Positions 18,531-29,482 are shown, numbered from the stretch's first letter. The stretch is 64,000 nt of DNA from an uncultured Muribaculaceae bacterium (GCA_910578075.1 CAJTPK010000020.1:6843-70842), one strand, 5' to 3'. Program-made: numbers and translations. The notes: generated by a model from the sequence alone, not told the origin.

Positions 18531-18562
18531 CAAAGTTACAACTATTTTTTCAATTCATCAAA
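18531..18562 (-). promoter_or_regulatory. Promoter for the 37-aa ORF and probably the purine operon
   Basis: On the minus strand: -33 TTTG (18559-18562), 20-base spacer, -7 TAACTTTG (18531-18538), a full match to the Bacteroidetes TTTG-N19/20-TAnnTTTG consensus. A small hairpin (CAGTCT/AGACTG) follows before the ORF start. Confidence 0.85.
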
Positions 18563-18633
18563 TCAAAACCTTGAAAGTTCTTACTTAAAAAAGAGGGCAC
18601 CCGAGATGGGGTGCCCTCTTGTAGGGGTCGTGA

Positions 18634-21600
18634 TTATGGAATTGCAATTTTCAGTGAGAAATTCCCAATGGATACAATATAAAAATTATTGCTGTCCATC
18701 TGTATTATGATTTCTTCACTGTTGCTTACCACACGTTTCAGCAGCATGCCATTCATTGCGTGAACATATGCGGATTGACCGGCTGCGAGATTCTTGATAT
18801 GGATTTCGTTACCTTTTACAAAAATTTCCACATCATCGAAGAAGATACTTTCTATGCCGGAAGTATTCTTCTTAACTGTGACCATACATTCATCATCATA
18901 AGACACGTTATTGTCGCAGATACCCGTTACAGTGATTTTAGCTGCTCCTTCGGATATAGCTTCGACCAAACCGTTTTCCACCTTGGCCACATTTTCATCC
19001 GAGGTGTCCCAAAGTATTTGGTAGCCTGTGGCATTGATTGGTTCGATGGATGCGACAAGATTGAACGTCTGGCTTTCGTTAAGGGTGATGTCATGCTCAT
19101 TCAGACTGATGCCGGTAAGAGGGATTATGACCGTAACTTCACATGTTGCCGTCACATCCGATCCGTCAGTTGTATGGCATGTCAACGTAGTTGTGCCAGG
19201 TCCTGCGGCGTAGAATATGTTGTCAGTATCCTGCACCATTCCCACCGTCTCGTTGGAAGATGTCCAATGTAATGTCTTGTTGCTCGCGTTTGCCGGATAA
19301 ATCTGTGGTTCAAGTTTTAATTGTGATTTTGAACCATCTCCGGAATATAATGGAATTGTGTGGCCACTTTCAAGTATGACGCTTTCAACCAGTATCGGTT
19401 TGACCGTCACTAACAATGAAGCGCTTACTCCGTTATTTGCGGTGGCGATGACATATGCCTCACCTGGTTTGAGCGCGGTTACGATTCCATCTTCATAAGA
19501 TATTATTGTCTTATCGGAGACTGACCAGATGAGATTGGAATTTGTGGCGGTTGCAGGCATCACGTTTGCTGTGACAGCCAATGTTGAGCCAACCATGATT
19601 GCCGATGAGGATCCTTCATATCCGATTGTAACGGATTCAACGGGGGTCTCGACAACGGTTATCTCGATCTCGTCTTTTATTCCATTGTCGGCCATGGCGG
19701 AAATGTGCGCGACACCCAGTTTGCTGTGGGCTGTCACAAGTCCATTCTCAACGGTTGCAATATCTACATCGTCGCTATGCCATTCAACTGATTGGTTTGT
19801 TGCAGTGGCAGGCAGTACGGATGCGGTCAGTTGGACAGTTTCTCCATCTTTTAGGACTGTGGTTCCATTAGCGGTAATGGAAACTGATTCAACGGGTGTT
19901 GCCACAACTGATATTCTTATGGCTTGGATCACACCGCTACCATCGGTAGCCCTTGCATTGATATCAACTTCTCCAACAGAAACTCCTGTAACGACTCCAT
20001 TATGGTCAACGGTAGCTATCGTCTCATCGTTGGAGTCCCAGGATAAAGCTTTGTCAGTTGCATTCTCCGGAAGGACTGTAGCTATGAGCCGGGTTGATTC
20101 ACCGACTTTTATCTTGTCCTTTTCTGTTGAGATTTCAATTTTCTCAACCGGATTCGGGAGTACTGTGAAATTGATATAATCTGTGAGTCCATTTGCTGAT
20201 TTAACTCCTACTCTTGTTTCTCCAAGACCTGTGGCTTCAATCAATCCATTGCTCTCTACATGAATTATATTCTCATTTTCTCCCATCCATGTAAGTGTCT
20301 TATCTGTGGCATCCGATGGATATATCTCTGCTTTCATCTGTGTTGTGAAGCCGACTTTGACAGTGGTAGGTCCATCATAAACAATCTTTACAGATTCTAC
20401 GGGAGTCGGAATTACCTTTACCAAGCATTCTGCGTTAAGATTTGATCCATCAGTACTGTTTGCTGTGATGATGGTTTCGCCTAAGCTCTTGGCTGTAATG
20501 TTTCCATTCTCATCAACACTTGCGATATTTGAGTCGGCGCTGCTCCAACGCACGGTCTTATCAGTAGTTGTAAAAGGAAGGACTGTAGCGGTTAGCTGCA
20601 ATTTATAGCCAACCTTAAGCTCGGTCTCGCTATGGCTTAATAAGATTGATTGCGCGAGCGTGGGAATAACCGTCAGTTCAATCTCGTCATATCGCCCTGC
20701 GGAATTGGTGGCTCTGATTAGAACTCTGCCAACTCCATTTGCTGTTACCTTTCCTATTGCATCTACTGATGCGATGGATTCGTCAGAAGAACTCCATGTT
20801 ATTGATTTGTCTGTCGCGTCATCCGGGGTAACATCTGCTGTCAGATTTATAGTCTCTCCAACACGGAAGGATGTGGATTGAGGCGCATTGATTCTGATGG
20901 ATTCCGCAGGTGTGGGTACCACAGACACTTTGATTACGGTATTAATGTCGCTGCCGTCGATCGCTTTGACGGTAACCGTGGTCTCACCTATTGAGAGAGC
21001 TGTTATTGTACCGTCATTTGAAACTATGGCGACATTCTCATTCTGTGAAGACCACATGACGCGTTTGTCAGTCGCATCGGAGGGAAGAATTGTCGCGATT
21101 ATCTTCTCGCTCTTTCCTACCCTGAGTGTCACTTCTGATTTGCTTGTCTCGATGGCGCTGACCATCGTGGGAAGCACTGTCACATACACGATGTCGGTCT
21201 GACCGGCGGAGTTGGTTGCCATTATCCAATTATTCTCAACAGGAGCAAGTGCTGTTACAAGTCCATCTTCATCAACAGATACTCCGGCAGTCTGAGATTG
21301 CCATGTGACAGATTTGTCAGTTGCGGTTGCAGGAAGAACTGTCGCTCCGAGCTGAACGGTCTCTCCAATATGCAAAGTAAACGGGCCCTTGGGCGAAATA
21401 GCTATACTTTCAGCTGCCGTTTCTTCCACTTTAATATGGCAGGTAGCTGACATATCAGAGCCATCCTGAGCAGTCGCAGTGATGTCGCACTCTCCAAGTT
21501 GCAAAGCTCTGATAGTTCCATTTTCAGAAACTGAGGCTATTGATGTGTCTGAAGATGTCCATTTAATGGTCTTGTCGGTGGTAGTCTCAGGTGTAAATTG

Positions 21601-24600
21601 TACCGTCAACTGCATTTCACCATCAACTTTCATTATGGCTGAAGTGCGGTTTAAAGCTATTGCTTCGGCCAAAGTTTTCTCAACGGTTATTTCAATTGTT
21701 GATGATTTACCACCGACTGTTGCGGTAATGGTAGCCTTTCCCACAGAAACAGCAGTCACTGTGCCATATTGGTCAACAGTGGCTATTGATTCGTTGTCTG
21801 ATGACCATACCACATTTTTATCAGTGGCATTAGCTGGAGATATTGATGCTGAAAGCTGCACAGTCTCTGTCGCTTTCAAAGTTGTGGATCCTTCGGCAGA
21901 AATCGAGACAGTCTCTACAGGTGTCGGAACGACATTGATTCTGATAGCCTGGATAACACCGCTGCCATCTGTCGCACGTGCGTTAATATCAACCTCCCCC
22001 ACAGATCTACCAGTCACCAATCCATTCTGATCCACAGAAGCAATAGATCCGTTATTAGAGTCCCACGAAAGGCTTTTATCAGTAGCATTATCCGGAGAAA
22101 CTATGGCGTTGATTTGTGTTGTCTGTCCGACTTGAATATCTGTTACGGAAGCTGACAATTCAATATTGCTGACCGGAGTCGGAATCACTTTAAATGTCAT
22201 ATAAGAACTTTGTCCGGCGGAGTTGGTGGCACTGATCCATGCCTCGCCAAGTCCTGTAGCCACAACATTGCCATTATTGTCAACCGTCAGTATTTCTGCG
22301 TTCTGTGTCTGCCATATCACAGTTTTATCGGTTGCATCGTCAGGTGTAACCTCTGCGTTAAGCTTTACAGATTCTCCGACAAACAGATTTGTTTTGCCGG
22401 AATATTCTATCTTGATGCCAGTGGCAGGTGTAGGTATCACAGAAACTTTACATTCTGCCGAAAGTCCCGAACCATCTGCAGTGCCGGCATAGATTGTGGC
22501 TTCTCCTAATGAAATAGCCACAATATTCCCTTTGTCGCTGACAGCTACGATATTATTATCAGACGAGGTCCAATTGATAGTTTTATCAGTGGTTGTCTCC
22601 GGGCTTATAATATATTGGAGGTCAAAAGCCTCTCCCACTTTGAGAGTAACTTCTGAAGGGATGACCGAAATAGATTCCGCCAAAGTGGGGATTACCGTAA
22701 GTTCTATTTCCGCCTCGATGTCAGCACTGTTGGTAGCTTTGATTCTTACGGTGCCTTCTTTGACCGCCGTGACCAGACCATCTGTATCAACCTTTGCAAT
22801 GGAATTGTCGGAGGAAGTCCATCTTACTGATTTATCAGTGGCGTTGCCGGGAGTGACTGTGGCTGTGAGTTGTATTGTCTCACCGACTTTGAACGAAGTG
22901 GATTCGGGTGTATCGATATCGATACCGGTCGCCATTGTCGGCACAACGTTCACGATGCACTTAGCCGTAACATTGCTGCCGTCGGCTGCCGTTGCGTAGA
23001 TGTTTACGGTTCCGAGGGAAACTCCGGTGATGACTCCATCTTCACTGATAGTGGCGATGCTGTTATCGGCGCTTCTCCATGTGACTGTCTTGTTGGTGGC
23101 GGTGGAAGGGAGAACGTTGGCTTCAAGAGTTGAGGTCTGCCCTACCTCAATGGCGATTTCGGAGTCGCTCAACTCAATTGAACTGACCGGTGTCGGAATG
23201 ACGGTGATGGAACTTGTGGCTGTCACCTCCGGATTTGATACCGATGTAGCTGTGATAACGGCATTGCCTTCAGCTGACGCTGTGACAAGACCTGTGTCAT
23301 CGACTGTCGCGACAGTCGGGTCGCTGCTGCTCCACAGGATGTTTTTGTCATATGCGTTTGCCGGCATTACAGTGGCTGATAATTGCAGAGACTCCGTCAC
23401 TTTGAGTTCACCGGATGTGCGGTTAAGTGTGATACCGCTCACAGGTATCCCTGTTACAGAGACTTCACATGATGCTGTTACACCTGAGCCGTCTATTGCG
23501 GATACGGTAATGACTGTGATTCCAGGAGTCAAGGCTGTGATAAGACCGGAGGAATTGACAGTTGCGACTTCGGGATTGCTGCTGCCCCACTCTACATCTT
23601 TTGTGGAGGCATAGACCGGAAGCACCTCTGCTGAAAGTTGTCTGCTTTCGCCTGTGGTGATTGATAAAGAAGTTTCACTGAGGTTTATATCTGTGACAAG
23701 CGCACGCTCTGTCGTCACCGTAGTCGTAGAGTTTGGCAATATGTACTCTTTTGCATTGGCCATAGAGAATCTCTGGTTTTTCATCTCTATTGTGCATCTC
23801 TCCGCCACATCCTTTGTGGCTGTGACGCTCAGTGTGACAAGAGCACCGGAATTGCCGCTGAACACAGCGTTGTCCAGAGACAGGCAGGCTATGCGCAGTC
23901 TTCCATCGCTGAATGCCTTGGATGAAACGGAATGACCATTCCCTCTCGCTGTCATTTTTATTGAACCGTCTACAGGAATTAACCCTTCGGGCAGGAATAT
24001 GTCAGTCTGAAAGGCGGAAAAAGAAGACTCGTTGTCAAGGATGACGGATATCTCCTTGGTCTCCCCCACTGCAATCTTGAAGTCCGGAATATAGAATCGG
24101 TCATCATGCTGTGTTCCCAGATCGACACCGTAGTCAGGTAGTTTCACATCGTTGTTGGCACTGTTTGTAAACAGAATCTCGGTAATGTTCAGTGACCCCC
24201 CGGCATATTCATCCGTGGCATGGACATTTAGATAAAGCAGAGCGCCGGAAGTGCCTTCGATGGCGGTATGATTCGATGAGAATGCGCCGATGCGTATCTT
24301 TTCGGGTGACAGCTGGTTGCTTACAATCGCAAAACTTGAGTTTGCGCGGGTTGAAAGTGTGCAATCCGGTTTGTTGTTTTTATTGATTACTTCCAATCCG
24401 TCCGGTAAAGTAATGTCAGCCTGGAATCCGAAAAATTCCTGGGAATTATCAAGATTAAAGGCCAATGTTCTGGTCTCTCCGGGTTCGATATTGACCGCGT
24501 CAAGATAGAAACGGTCGGCCGCTGTGGCGGCTGACACCACTCCAAGGAGAAGTGTCAGCACCATCAGCAAGCGCGATGATATATTGGTTTTCATCGTCAT
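18634..24600 (-). CDS. Giant secreted protein with 19 bacterial Ig-like (Big_2) domains
   Basis: 1988 residues; signal peptide in the first 27 (an alternative start is the third codon, 24594). Two cohesin-like modules follow at about 28-165 and 166-310 (each with F-QADI/FQTDI--PEGL). Nineteen Big_2 domains of about 80-85 residues follow; each starts with a TPV/TLA-type linker and carries the A-VLPxxATDK--W-S-D--IA-V-x-G-VTA--G core. A four-domain super-period is visible. The last 70 residues form a type A, T9SS-like tail (YVHAMNGMLLKRVV, ending FYIVSIGNFSLKIAIP), although PorU/PorV partners are not in the window. Probably an elongated surface or matrix protein. It lies 21 bases after the LRR/Big_2 gene and shares its module types, so the pair is likely one operon. 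Ligand unknown. Confidence 0.9.
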   Translation of the reverse strand: MTMKTNISSRLLMVLTLLLGVVSAATAADRFYLDAVNIEPGETRTLAFNLDNSQEFFGFQADITLPDGLEVINKNNKPDCTLSTRANSSFAIVSNQLSPEKIRIGAFSSNHTAIEGTSGALLYLNVHATDEYAGGSLNITEILFTNSANNDVKLPDYGVDLGTQHDDRFYIPDFKIAVGETKEISVILDNESSFSAFQTDIFLPEGLIPVDGSIKMTARGNGHSVSSKAFSDGRLRIACLSLDNAVFSGNSGALVTLSVTATKDVAERCTIEMKNQRFSMANAKEYILPNSTTTVTTERALVTDINLSETSLSITTGESRQLSAEVLPVYASTKDVEWGSSNPEVATVNSSGLITALTPGITVITVSAIDGSGVTASCEVSVTGIPVSGITLNRTSGELKVTESLQLSATVMPANAYDKNILWSSSDPTVATVDDTGLVTASAEGNAVITATSVSNPEVTATSSITVIPTPVSSIELSDSEIAIEVGQTSTLEANVLPSTATNKTVTWRSADNSIATISEDGVITGVSLGTVNIYATAADGSNVTAKCIVNVVPTMATGIDIDTPESTSFKVGETIQLTATVTPGNATDKSVRWTSSDNSIAKVDTDGLVTAVKEGTVRIKATNSADIEAEIELTVIPTLAESISVIPSEVTLKVGEAFDLQYIISPETTTDKTINWTSSDNNIVAVSDKGNIVAISLGEATIYAGTADGSGLSAECKVSVIPTPATGIKIEYSGKTNLFVGESVKLNAEVTPDDATDKTVIWQTQNAEILTVDNNGNVVATGLGEAWISATNSAGQSSYMTFKVIPTPVSNIELSASVTDIQVGQTTQINAIVSPDNATDKSLSWDSNNGSIASVDQNGLVTGRSVGEVDINARATDGSGVIQAIRINVVPTPVETVSISAEGSTTLKATETVQLSASISPANATDKNVVWSSDNESIATVDQYGTVTAVSVGKATITATVGGKSSTIEITVEKTLAEAIALNRTSAIMKVDGEMQLTVQFTPETTTDKTIKWTSSDTSIASVSENGTIRALQLGECDITATAQDGSDMSATCHIKVEETAAESIAISPKGPFTLHIGETVQLGATVLPATATDKSVTWQSQTAGVSVDEDGLVTALAPVENNWIMATNSAGQTDIVYVTVLPTMVSAIETSKSEVTLRVGKSEKIIATILPSDATDKRVMWSSQNENVAIVSNDGTITALSIGETTVTVKAIDGSDINTVIKVSVVPTPAESIRINAPQSTSFRVGETINLTADVTPDDATDKSITWSSSDESIASVDAIGKVTANGVGRVLIRATNSAGRYDEIELTVIPTLAQSILLSHSETELKVGYKLQLTATVLPFTTTDKTVRWSSADSNIASVDENGNITAKSLGETIITANSTDGSNLNAECLVKVIPTPVESVKIVYDGPTTVKVGFTTQMKAEIYPSDATDKTLTWMGENENIIHVESNGLIEATGLGETRVGVKSANGLTDYINFTVLPNPVEKIEISTEKDKIKVGESTRLIATVLPENATDKALSWDSNDETIATVDHNGVVTGVSVGEVDINARATDGSGVIQAIRISVVATPVESVSITANGTTVLKDGETVQLTASVLPATATNQSVEWHSDDVDIATVENGLVTAHSKLGVAHISAMADNGIKDEIEITVVETPVESVTIGYEGSSSAIMVGSTLAVTANVMPATATNSNLIWSVSDKTIISYEDGIVTALKPGEAYVIATANNGVSASLLVTVKPILVESVILESGHTIPLYSGDGSKSQLKLEPQIYPANASNKTLHWTSSNETVGMVQDTDNIFYAAGPGTTTLTCHTTDGSDVTATCEVTVIIPLTGISLNEHDITLNESQTFNLVASIEPINATGYQILWDTSDENVAKVENGLVEAISEGAAKITVTGICDNNVSYDDECMVTVKKNTSGIESIFFDDVEIFVKGNEIHIKNLAAGQSAYVHAMNGMLLKRVVSNSEEIIIQMDSNNFYIVSIGNFSLKIAIP

Positions 24601-24621
24601 GCGTTTTTATGAGACGGGTTC

Positions 24622-27600
24622 TTATTTTACAATTACTTTTGATGTAGTGTTATTGACAGCCACGATATACATACCCTTGGCGAGATTGTATCGTGTCTCG
24701 CTGCCTTCGCATACGAATGATGCTGCAAGCATTCCGTCAACCGTGTAGATGTTCACTGTTTTGCCTTCTGCATTATACACAGCGATGCCGTCTTCGGCAG
24801 ATTCAATCCTTATATCCTCATTTCCATTTATAGCACTGATGCCGGATAGTTCGGAATTGTGTCCGGATGTCGAAGTCAATACATACTCGTTGGCGGATGC
24901 GTCGGAGGCCAGTATATTGCTCATTGCAATATCTCCGTTTTCAGCATGGTCATTCTTGACAGTTATACGTATTATCGCAGATTCATTGTCGGCAAATCCG
25001 GAATTGTTCAGGTCAAAGAGGGCGATACGGATTGTGTTGTCATTGATGCGACGTTGCATCAGCGTGTGGGTTGCTTCTGCCCGCTCCCCTATCTCGACAC
25101 TGACGATTGTCATCCCCTCCGGTGCGATAATATCAGCCTGGAGCGCCACATAGTCCATTGAGTTGTCGAGAGTGACATCTACGGTAGCGGTTTCACCGCG
25201 TTTGCAAGTGTAATCTGCTATGGAAAGATTATCTGTGTGGATCTCAGCAGCGGCACGGCTCATTCTGCGCACCATTGCTGATGTGGTTGTCTCAATGGGC
25301 TGATTGAGGAGTTCTGTCACTGTGCCTGATGCATCCGCCAGTGTTATGCGGTTGTCTCCGTTGACATCAGCTGCCTCGAAATTGAAATTCTCAACCTCGT
25401 TTCCAACCGCATAGTTGGCTGTATTGACAGCGTCCGTGATTGTGAGCTCGTCATTATCGTTGGAGTCACCTTTTGTTGGTGGTATAACAGTCAGTGCGAA
25501 TGTGGCGGTAATGCCAGAGCCGTCAGCTGCGGTAGCGATGATTTCCACCTCACCTGCAGAAATGGCTTTTACAAGTCCCTCCTCATTAACAGTGGCACAC
25601 GCGCTGTCTGATGATGACCATGTGATGCCGGAGTTTGTCGCTGTCAGGGGCATAACCTTTGCATTGAGTGAAATGGTGCGGCCTTTCTTAAGGGTGTTGT
25701 TTGCAGATGCTATCTGGATAGACTCTACCATGGTCGGAAGAACGGAAATGGAGCATTCCGCTTTTATCCCGGAGCCATCGGCGGCAATGGCGGTCACAAT
25801 TACATCTCCGACGCTGACTGCTGTCACAAGACCTTCAGTGTCTACTGTGGCGATGTTCTCGTCAGATGAGCGCCACAGCACACCTTTGTCCGTAGCCTCT
25901 TCTGCTCCTACGGTGGCAATCAGCTGGAGTGTTTCTGTAGCCTTGAAGTTGTGTTCTGTCTCGTTCAATGAGATGCTTGACACGAGAACATTGTCTGTGA
26001 TAGGACGGATGCTGTACCATTCTTCCCATGTGGGGGAATATGTATAATAGTCAATCGATGACTCAGGCACGAACAGCGTGCCGTTTGCAACGACATCAGC
26101 TGGGAAATTCACAAGACCTTCCGGGGGGAATTCCGCGTATGATTTTACATACTTTATATCGGTGCAGCCGTCGAATGAGTTTTCACCGAGTGATGTGGTT
26201 TTGTCGCTGAGTGATACCCATTGCAGACCTGTGCAGCCTTGGAATGCTTGTCTGCCGACGGAGCTGATTGCACGGATTGCTACACTGGGAAGCGATGTGC
26301 AGTTGGCGAATGCCTCGACTCCGAGTCCGTATAGTGTCTCGGGAATTTCGATACCTTCGAGTGCGGTGTCATTCTTGAATGCCGCCGGTCCGATTATCAT
26401 CAGTGACTTTCCAAGATCAAGCTTTCTTAGTGATGTGCAGTTTGAGAAACTGTTGTCGGCGATGGATGTCATGCTTGCCGGGAAAATCACATTATCTAAA
26501 GAAGTACATTCAGAAAATCCGTAGTCACTGATCTGGCTCAGTTTCTCACTTAGACGCACATCTTTGAGTGAGGAACAGCCTCTGAATCCCCATAGACCCA
26601 CTGATTCGATGTTGTCTGGCAGGTATACGGTCTCAAGCCCTGTGCAATAGGAGAACATGTATTTATCTATCACACCGACGTTGGATCCGATATTGAGATT
26701 TTTTAGTGTCTCGATGGAATAGAATGGAGAACGGGATGGCTCTTCTGTGTTATACGACAGCCATCTGTCAAGATTTAATGTCACAACGGGACAATCCCTG
26801 AACAAACCATACTCCGCTTGGGAAGCGCCGTAACCCATATCAATCATATCTGAGTTGCCCTCGAATGTGACGGTATCAAGCGATTTGCAATTTGCAAAGA
26901 GTTTTGTGTCCATCTTTGTCACGACCGGAGGTATCGTGATTGACAGCAAAGAGCTGCATTCGCTGAACACACCCTCTTTGAGCCATGCGCATCCGGTGGA
27001 GAGTTTAGCGGATTTAAGACCGGTGTCTTCTGCGAAGGCATATGTGCCCATCTCGGTCACTGCATTGGGGATGACAATATCTTTCAGTATGGTCATGCCG
27101 CGGAATGTGCTGTTCCCTATTTTCTTCAGGCTTTCCGGCAAAATCAGCGATTCGCAGTTATTCACATTATATAGCAGATAATCGTGGCAGTATGTCACAC
27201 ATCCCGCCTGCGAGAACCGGACATCTGACAGATTGCGCTGATTGTGGAAGGGAGAGTACCCATTGGTATAATCAGCTTTATAGTTGATATCTCGTCCGAT
27301 ATATAGTGATAAAAGATTGGAATTCCCGAATAATGGTATTAGATCCCATCCGCTGCCACCGGTATAAGAATCTGCTCCATATCCAAGATATATCTCCCTT
27401 TTACTGTCAATGAACGTTATATCCGTGAGATTTTCAGTGTCAAAAAAGCAATAGTTGCCGATTGATATTGTTTTGGAAGGGAATGTCAAAGTTGTCAATC
27501 CGGGGCAATTGCGGAAGGTGTAATCTCCAATAGTGAAACTGAGGTCGTTTCCTGTCTCCTCATTAAAGATAACATTGTTAAGACCGATATTCTCGGCGCA

Positions 27601-29343
27601 GGCATAATTCCCAAGAAGAGTCAGGGGATTTGGAAAAATCAGAGAAGTCAATTGCGGGCAATTATAGAATGCATAATTGTGTGCCTCCCTAAGTCCTGTT
27701 GACAATTCAGCGGTTTTTAATCCTGTGCAGTTCGCTAACGCATATGTGTACAAAGTCTCAACCGATGGCTTAAGTTCTATCTTTGAAAGGTTGGAACATC
27801 CGTCGAAAAGGTGATGATACAGGAATGTCACATACTTTCCGATGGTGACACTGCGCAGGTCCTTGCTGTTGATAAACGGTGCGGATGCTCTTTTTACATT
27901 TTGTACACTGGTTCCATTAATTTCGTAAAGGCTCATATTGTCAGAATATGAATATGTAAGATCACGTCCCAGTGTCAGAAAGCGTATCGGGCAATCAAAG
28001 AAATAATCATAACTTGTATAATAATATGGATATAAGTCATCAATCTTTGAACTTTTACAATTATTATTATTTATGTTCAATACTTCTGTACCGTCGCGGA
28101 AAGTAAGGTATGTGGTTCTGGTGCAGCCGTAGAAGCAGTTGGTACCCATTTCTGTTACGGTTCCCGGAATAGAGAATTGCATTACACCTGAGTTGTTCCA
28201 GAATACTTCGGAACCGATAGTCTTAAGCCCTTCGTTCATTGTGATGGTGGCAAGACCGGAGCAGTTGTAAAATGCCTGGTTGCCGATTGAAATGGATGTG
28301 GCTGGAATCACCATTTCTGAGAGGGATATAAATTCTTTAAATGCTTTTGCCGGTACAGCTTCAAGTGACAAACCGAGTTTTGCTACCGTAAGTTTGGTGC
28401 ATCCTTCAAAGGCAGACTCTCCCATTGTTGTGAATGTGTCAGGAAGAATAACGGCGGTAAAAGACTTGCATCCATAGAACGCGGAATTTCCAATTGACTT
28501 AAGTCCGGAGCCTACAGTTACCTCTGTCACACTGCTGCAATTATAAAAGGCATAATCACCAATGGTGGTAGTTGTATTCGGGAATGTCAGTTTTGTGATG
28601 TTGGAGTCTCCGTAAAATGCGCGGTTACCTACACTTTCAAGACTGTTTCCTAAATTTAAAGTCGTTAGCTTTGAACAACCTTCAAAAGTAGAGTTTCCTA
28701 TTTTCTTGACATTAGGCAATGTCATCAAGGTTATGGCCTGATTCTCATAAAATAGATAATCAGGCAACTCGGTGCAAAGTGGTCCCACAGTCACTTTTGC
28801 AAGTTTGGACTGGTCATAAAAAGGACAATAATATGCTTTTAGATTGTTGGCAGTGGTCAAGTAATTGATATTTCTGCCGATATATACCTCTTCCAGAGGA
28901 GAGTTTTTGAATATCTTTGCAGAACTGGAACACCCTAACGATATATCTTGCGCTCCGTCCTCAAATCTTACAGATTTTAATGCAGAGCAACCAATGAATG
29001 GAAAATGGCTCTCATTCCAGTAAGTTCCCTCTGTGCCAATCAAAGTAACTGACCCGGGTATACTTATAGATTCCATTACGGTACAATTTCTAAAGGCATT
29101 TCTCCCGATTTCCGTAACAGTGAAATTGGCATTGTTGTATTTTACTGTCTCCGGAATCACAACATTTGCGGGGAGTGAGGCATAGTTATCGCTTGAGTAT
29201 TCCAATCCGGTTTGAAATGTTACGGCTGCTGTGCCGGCTGTCCTGTCAAGCTCATAGTACAGACCGTCAATTTCCACACTCTCGGCATGTCCCGCCAGGG
29301 TCATGCCTGCAATAAGCGACAGCGTTGCAAACCATCGCTTCAT
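24622..29343 (-). CDS. BspA-like LRR protein with Big_2, dockerin and cohesin-like modules
   Basis: 1573 residues from the chosen start MKRWFATLSLIAGMTLAGHA, a clean signal peptide; an upstream in-frame start at 29370 adds nine residues before it. BspA-type LRR_5 repeats of about 23 residues (A-F--C--LT-I-IP--VT-IG) run from about 40 to 1130. Two Big_2 domains (about 1135-1300), a dockerin-like pair of calcium loops (DSNDNDELTITDAVNTANY and DVNGDNRITLADASG) and a cohesin-like module follow. The end is a T9SS type A-like tail (VNIYTVDGMLAASFV, NLAKGMYIVAVN). BspA-type LRRs bind host proteins or other bacteria in known cases; here that is inference. Cohesin-like and dockerin-like parts in neighbouring proteins suggest they may associate. 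Confidence 0.9.
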   Translation of the reverse strand: MKRWFATLSLIAGMTLAGHAESVEIDGLYYELDRTAGTAAVTFQTGLEYSSDNYASLPANVVIPETVKYNNANFTVTEIGRNAFRNCTVMESISIPGSVTLIGTEGTYWNESHFPFIGCSALKSVRFEDGAQDISLGCSSSAKIFKNSPLEEVYIGRNINYLTTANNLKAYYCPFYDQSKLAKVTVGPLCTELPDYLFYENQAITLMTLPNVKKIGNSTFEGCSKLTTLNLGNSLESVGNRAFYGDSNITKLTFPNTTTTIGDYAFYNCSSVTEVTVGSGLKSIGNSAFYGCKSFTAVILPDTFTTMGESAFEGCTKLTVAKLGLSLEAVPAKAFKEFISLSEMVIPATSISIGNQAFYNCSGLATITMNEGLKTIGSEVFWNNSGVMQFSIPGTVTEMGTNCFYGCTRTTYLTFRDGTEVLNINNNNCKSSKIDDLYPYYYTSYDYFFDCPIRFLTLGRDLTYSYSDNMSLYEINGTSVQNVKRASAPFINSKDLRSVTIGKYVTFLYHHLFDGCSNLSKIELKPSVETLYTYALANCTGLKTAELSTGLREAHNYAFYNCPQLTSLIFPNPLTLLGNYACAENIGLNNVIFNEETGNDLSFTIGDYTFRNCPGLTTLTFPSKTISIGNYCFFDTENLTDITFIDSKREIYLGYGADSYTGGSGWDLIPLFGNSNLLSLYIGRDINYKADYTNGYSPFHNQRNLSDVRFSQAGCVTYCHDYLLYNVNNCESLILPESLKKIGNSTFRGMTILKDIVIPNAVTEMGTYAFAEDTGLKSAKLSTGCAWLKEGVFSECSSLLSITIPPVVTKMDTKLFANCKSLDTVTFEGNSDMIDMGYGASQAEYGLFRDCPVVTLNLDRWLSYNTEEPSRSPFYSIETLKNLNIGSNVGVIDKYMFSYCTGLETVYLPDNIESVGLWGFRGCSSLKDVRLSEKLSQISDYGFSECTSLDNVIFPASMTSIADNSFSNCTSLRKLDLGKSLMIIGPAAFKNDTALEGIEIPETLYGLGVEAFANCTSLPSVAIRAISSVGRQAFQGCTGLQWVSLSDKTTSLGENSFDGCTDIKYVKSYAEFPPEGLVNFPADVVANGTLFVPESSIDYYTYSPTWEEWYSIRPITDNVLVSSISLNETEHNFKATETLQLIATVGAEEATDKGVLWRSSDENIATVDTEGLVTAVSVGDVIVTAIAADGSGIKAECSISVLPTMVESIQIASANNTLKKGRTISLNAKVMPLTATNSGITWSSSDSACATVNEEGLVKAISAGEVEIIATAADGSGITATFALTVIPPTKGDSNDNDELTITDAVNTANYAVGNEVENFNFEAADVNGDNRITLADASGTVTELLNQPIETTTSAMVRRMSRAAAEIHTDNLSIADYTCKRGETATVDVTLDNSMDYVALQADIIAPEGMTIVSVEIGERAEATHTLMQRRINDNTIRIALFDLNNSGFADNESAIIRITVKNDHAENGDIAMSNILASDASANEYVLTSTSGHNSELSGISAINGNEDIRIESAEDGIAVYNAEGKTVNIYTVDGMLAASFVCEGSETRYNLAKGMYIVAVNNTTSKVIVK

Positions 29344-29448
29344 TTTTAGGTAAATAAATCGTTGATACATAAATCGAATGTTGTTATTGTGTTATTTGAT
29401 ATTGTTTTATCTCCTGTTATATCTTATGTTCGGATCAAGGTTCGGATA

Positions 29449-29482
29449 CAAAAAAACACTGCATCCGGATGAATGCAGTGTT
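29449..29482 (-). terminator. Intrinsic terminator of the structured RNA
   Basis: A 10-bp perfect stem (AACACTGCAT/ATGCAGTGTT, 29455-29464 with 29473-29482) with an 8-nt loop is followed on the minus strand by a run of Ts. It lies 106 bases before the LRR gene start. Confidence 0.88.
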
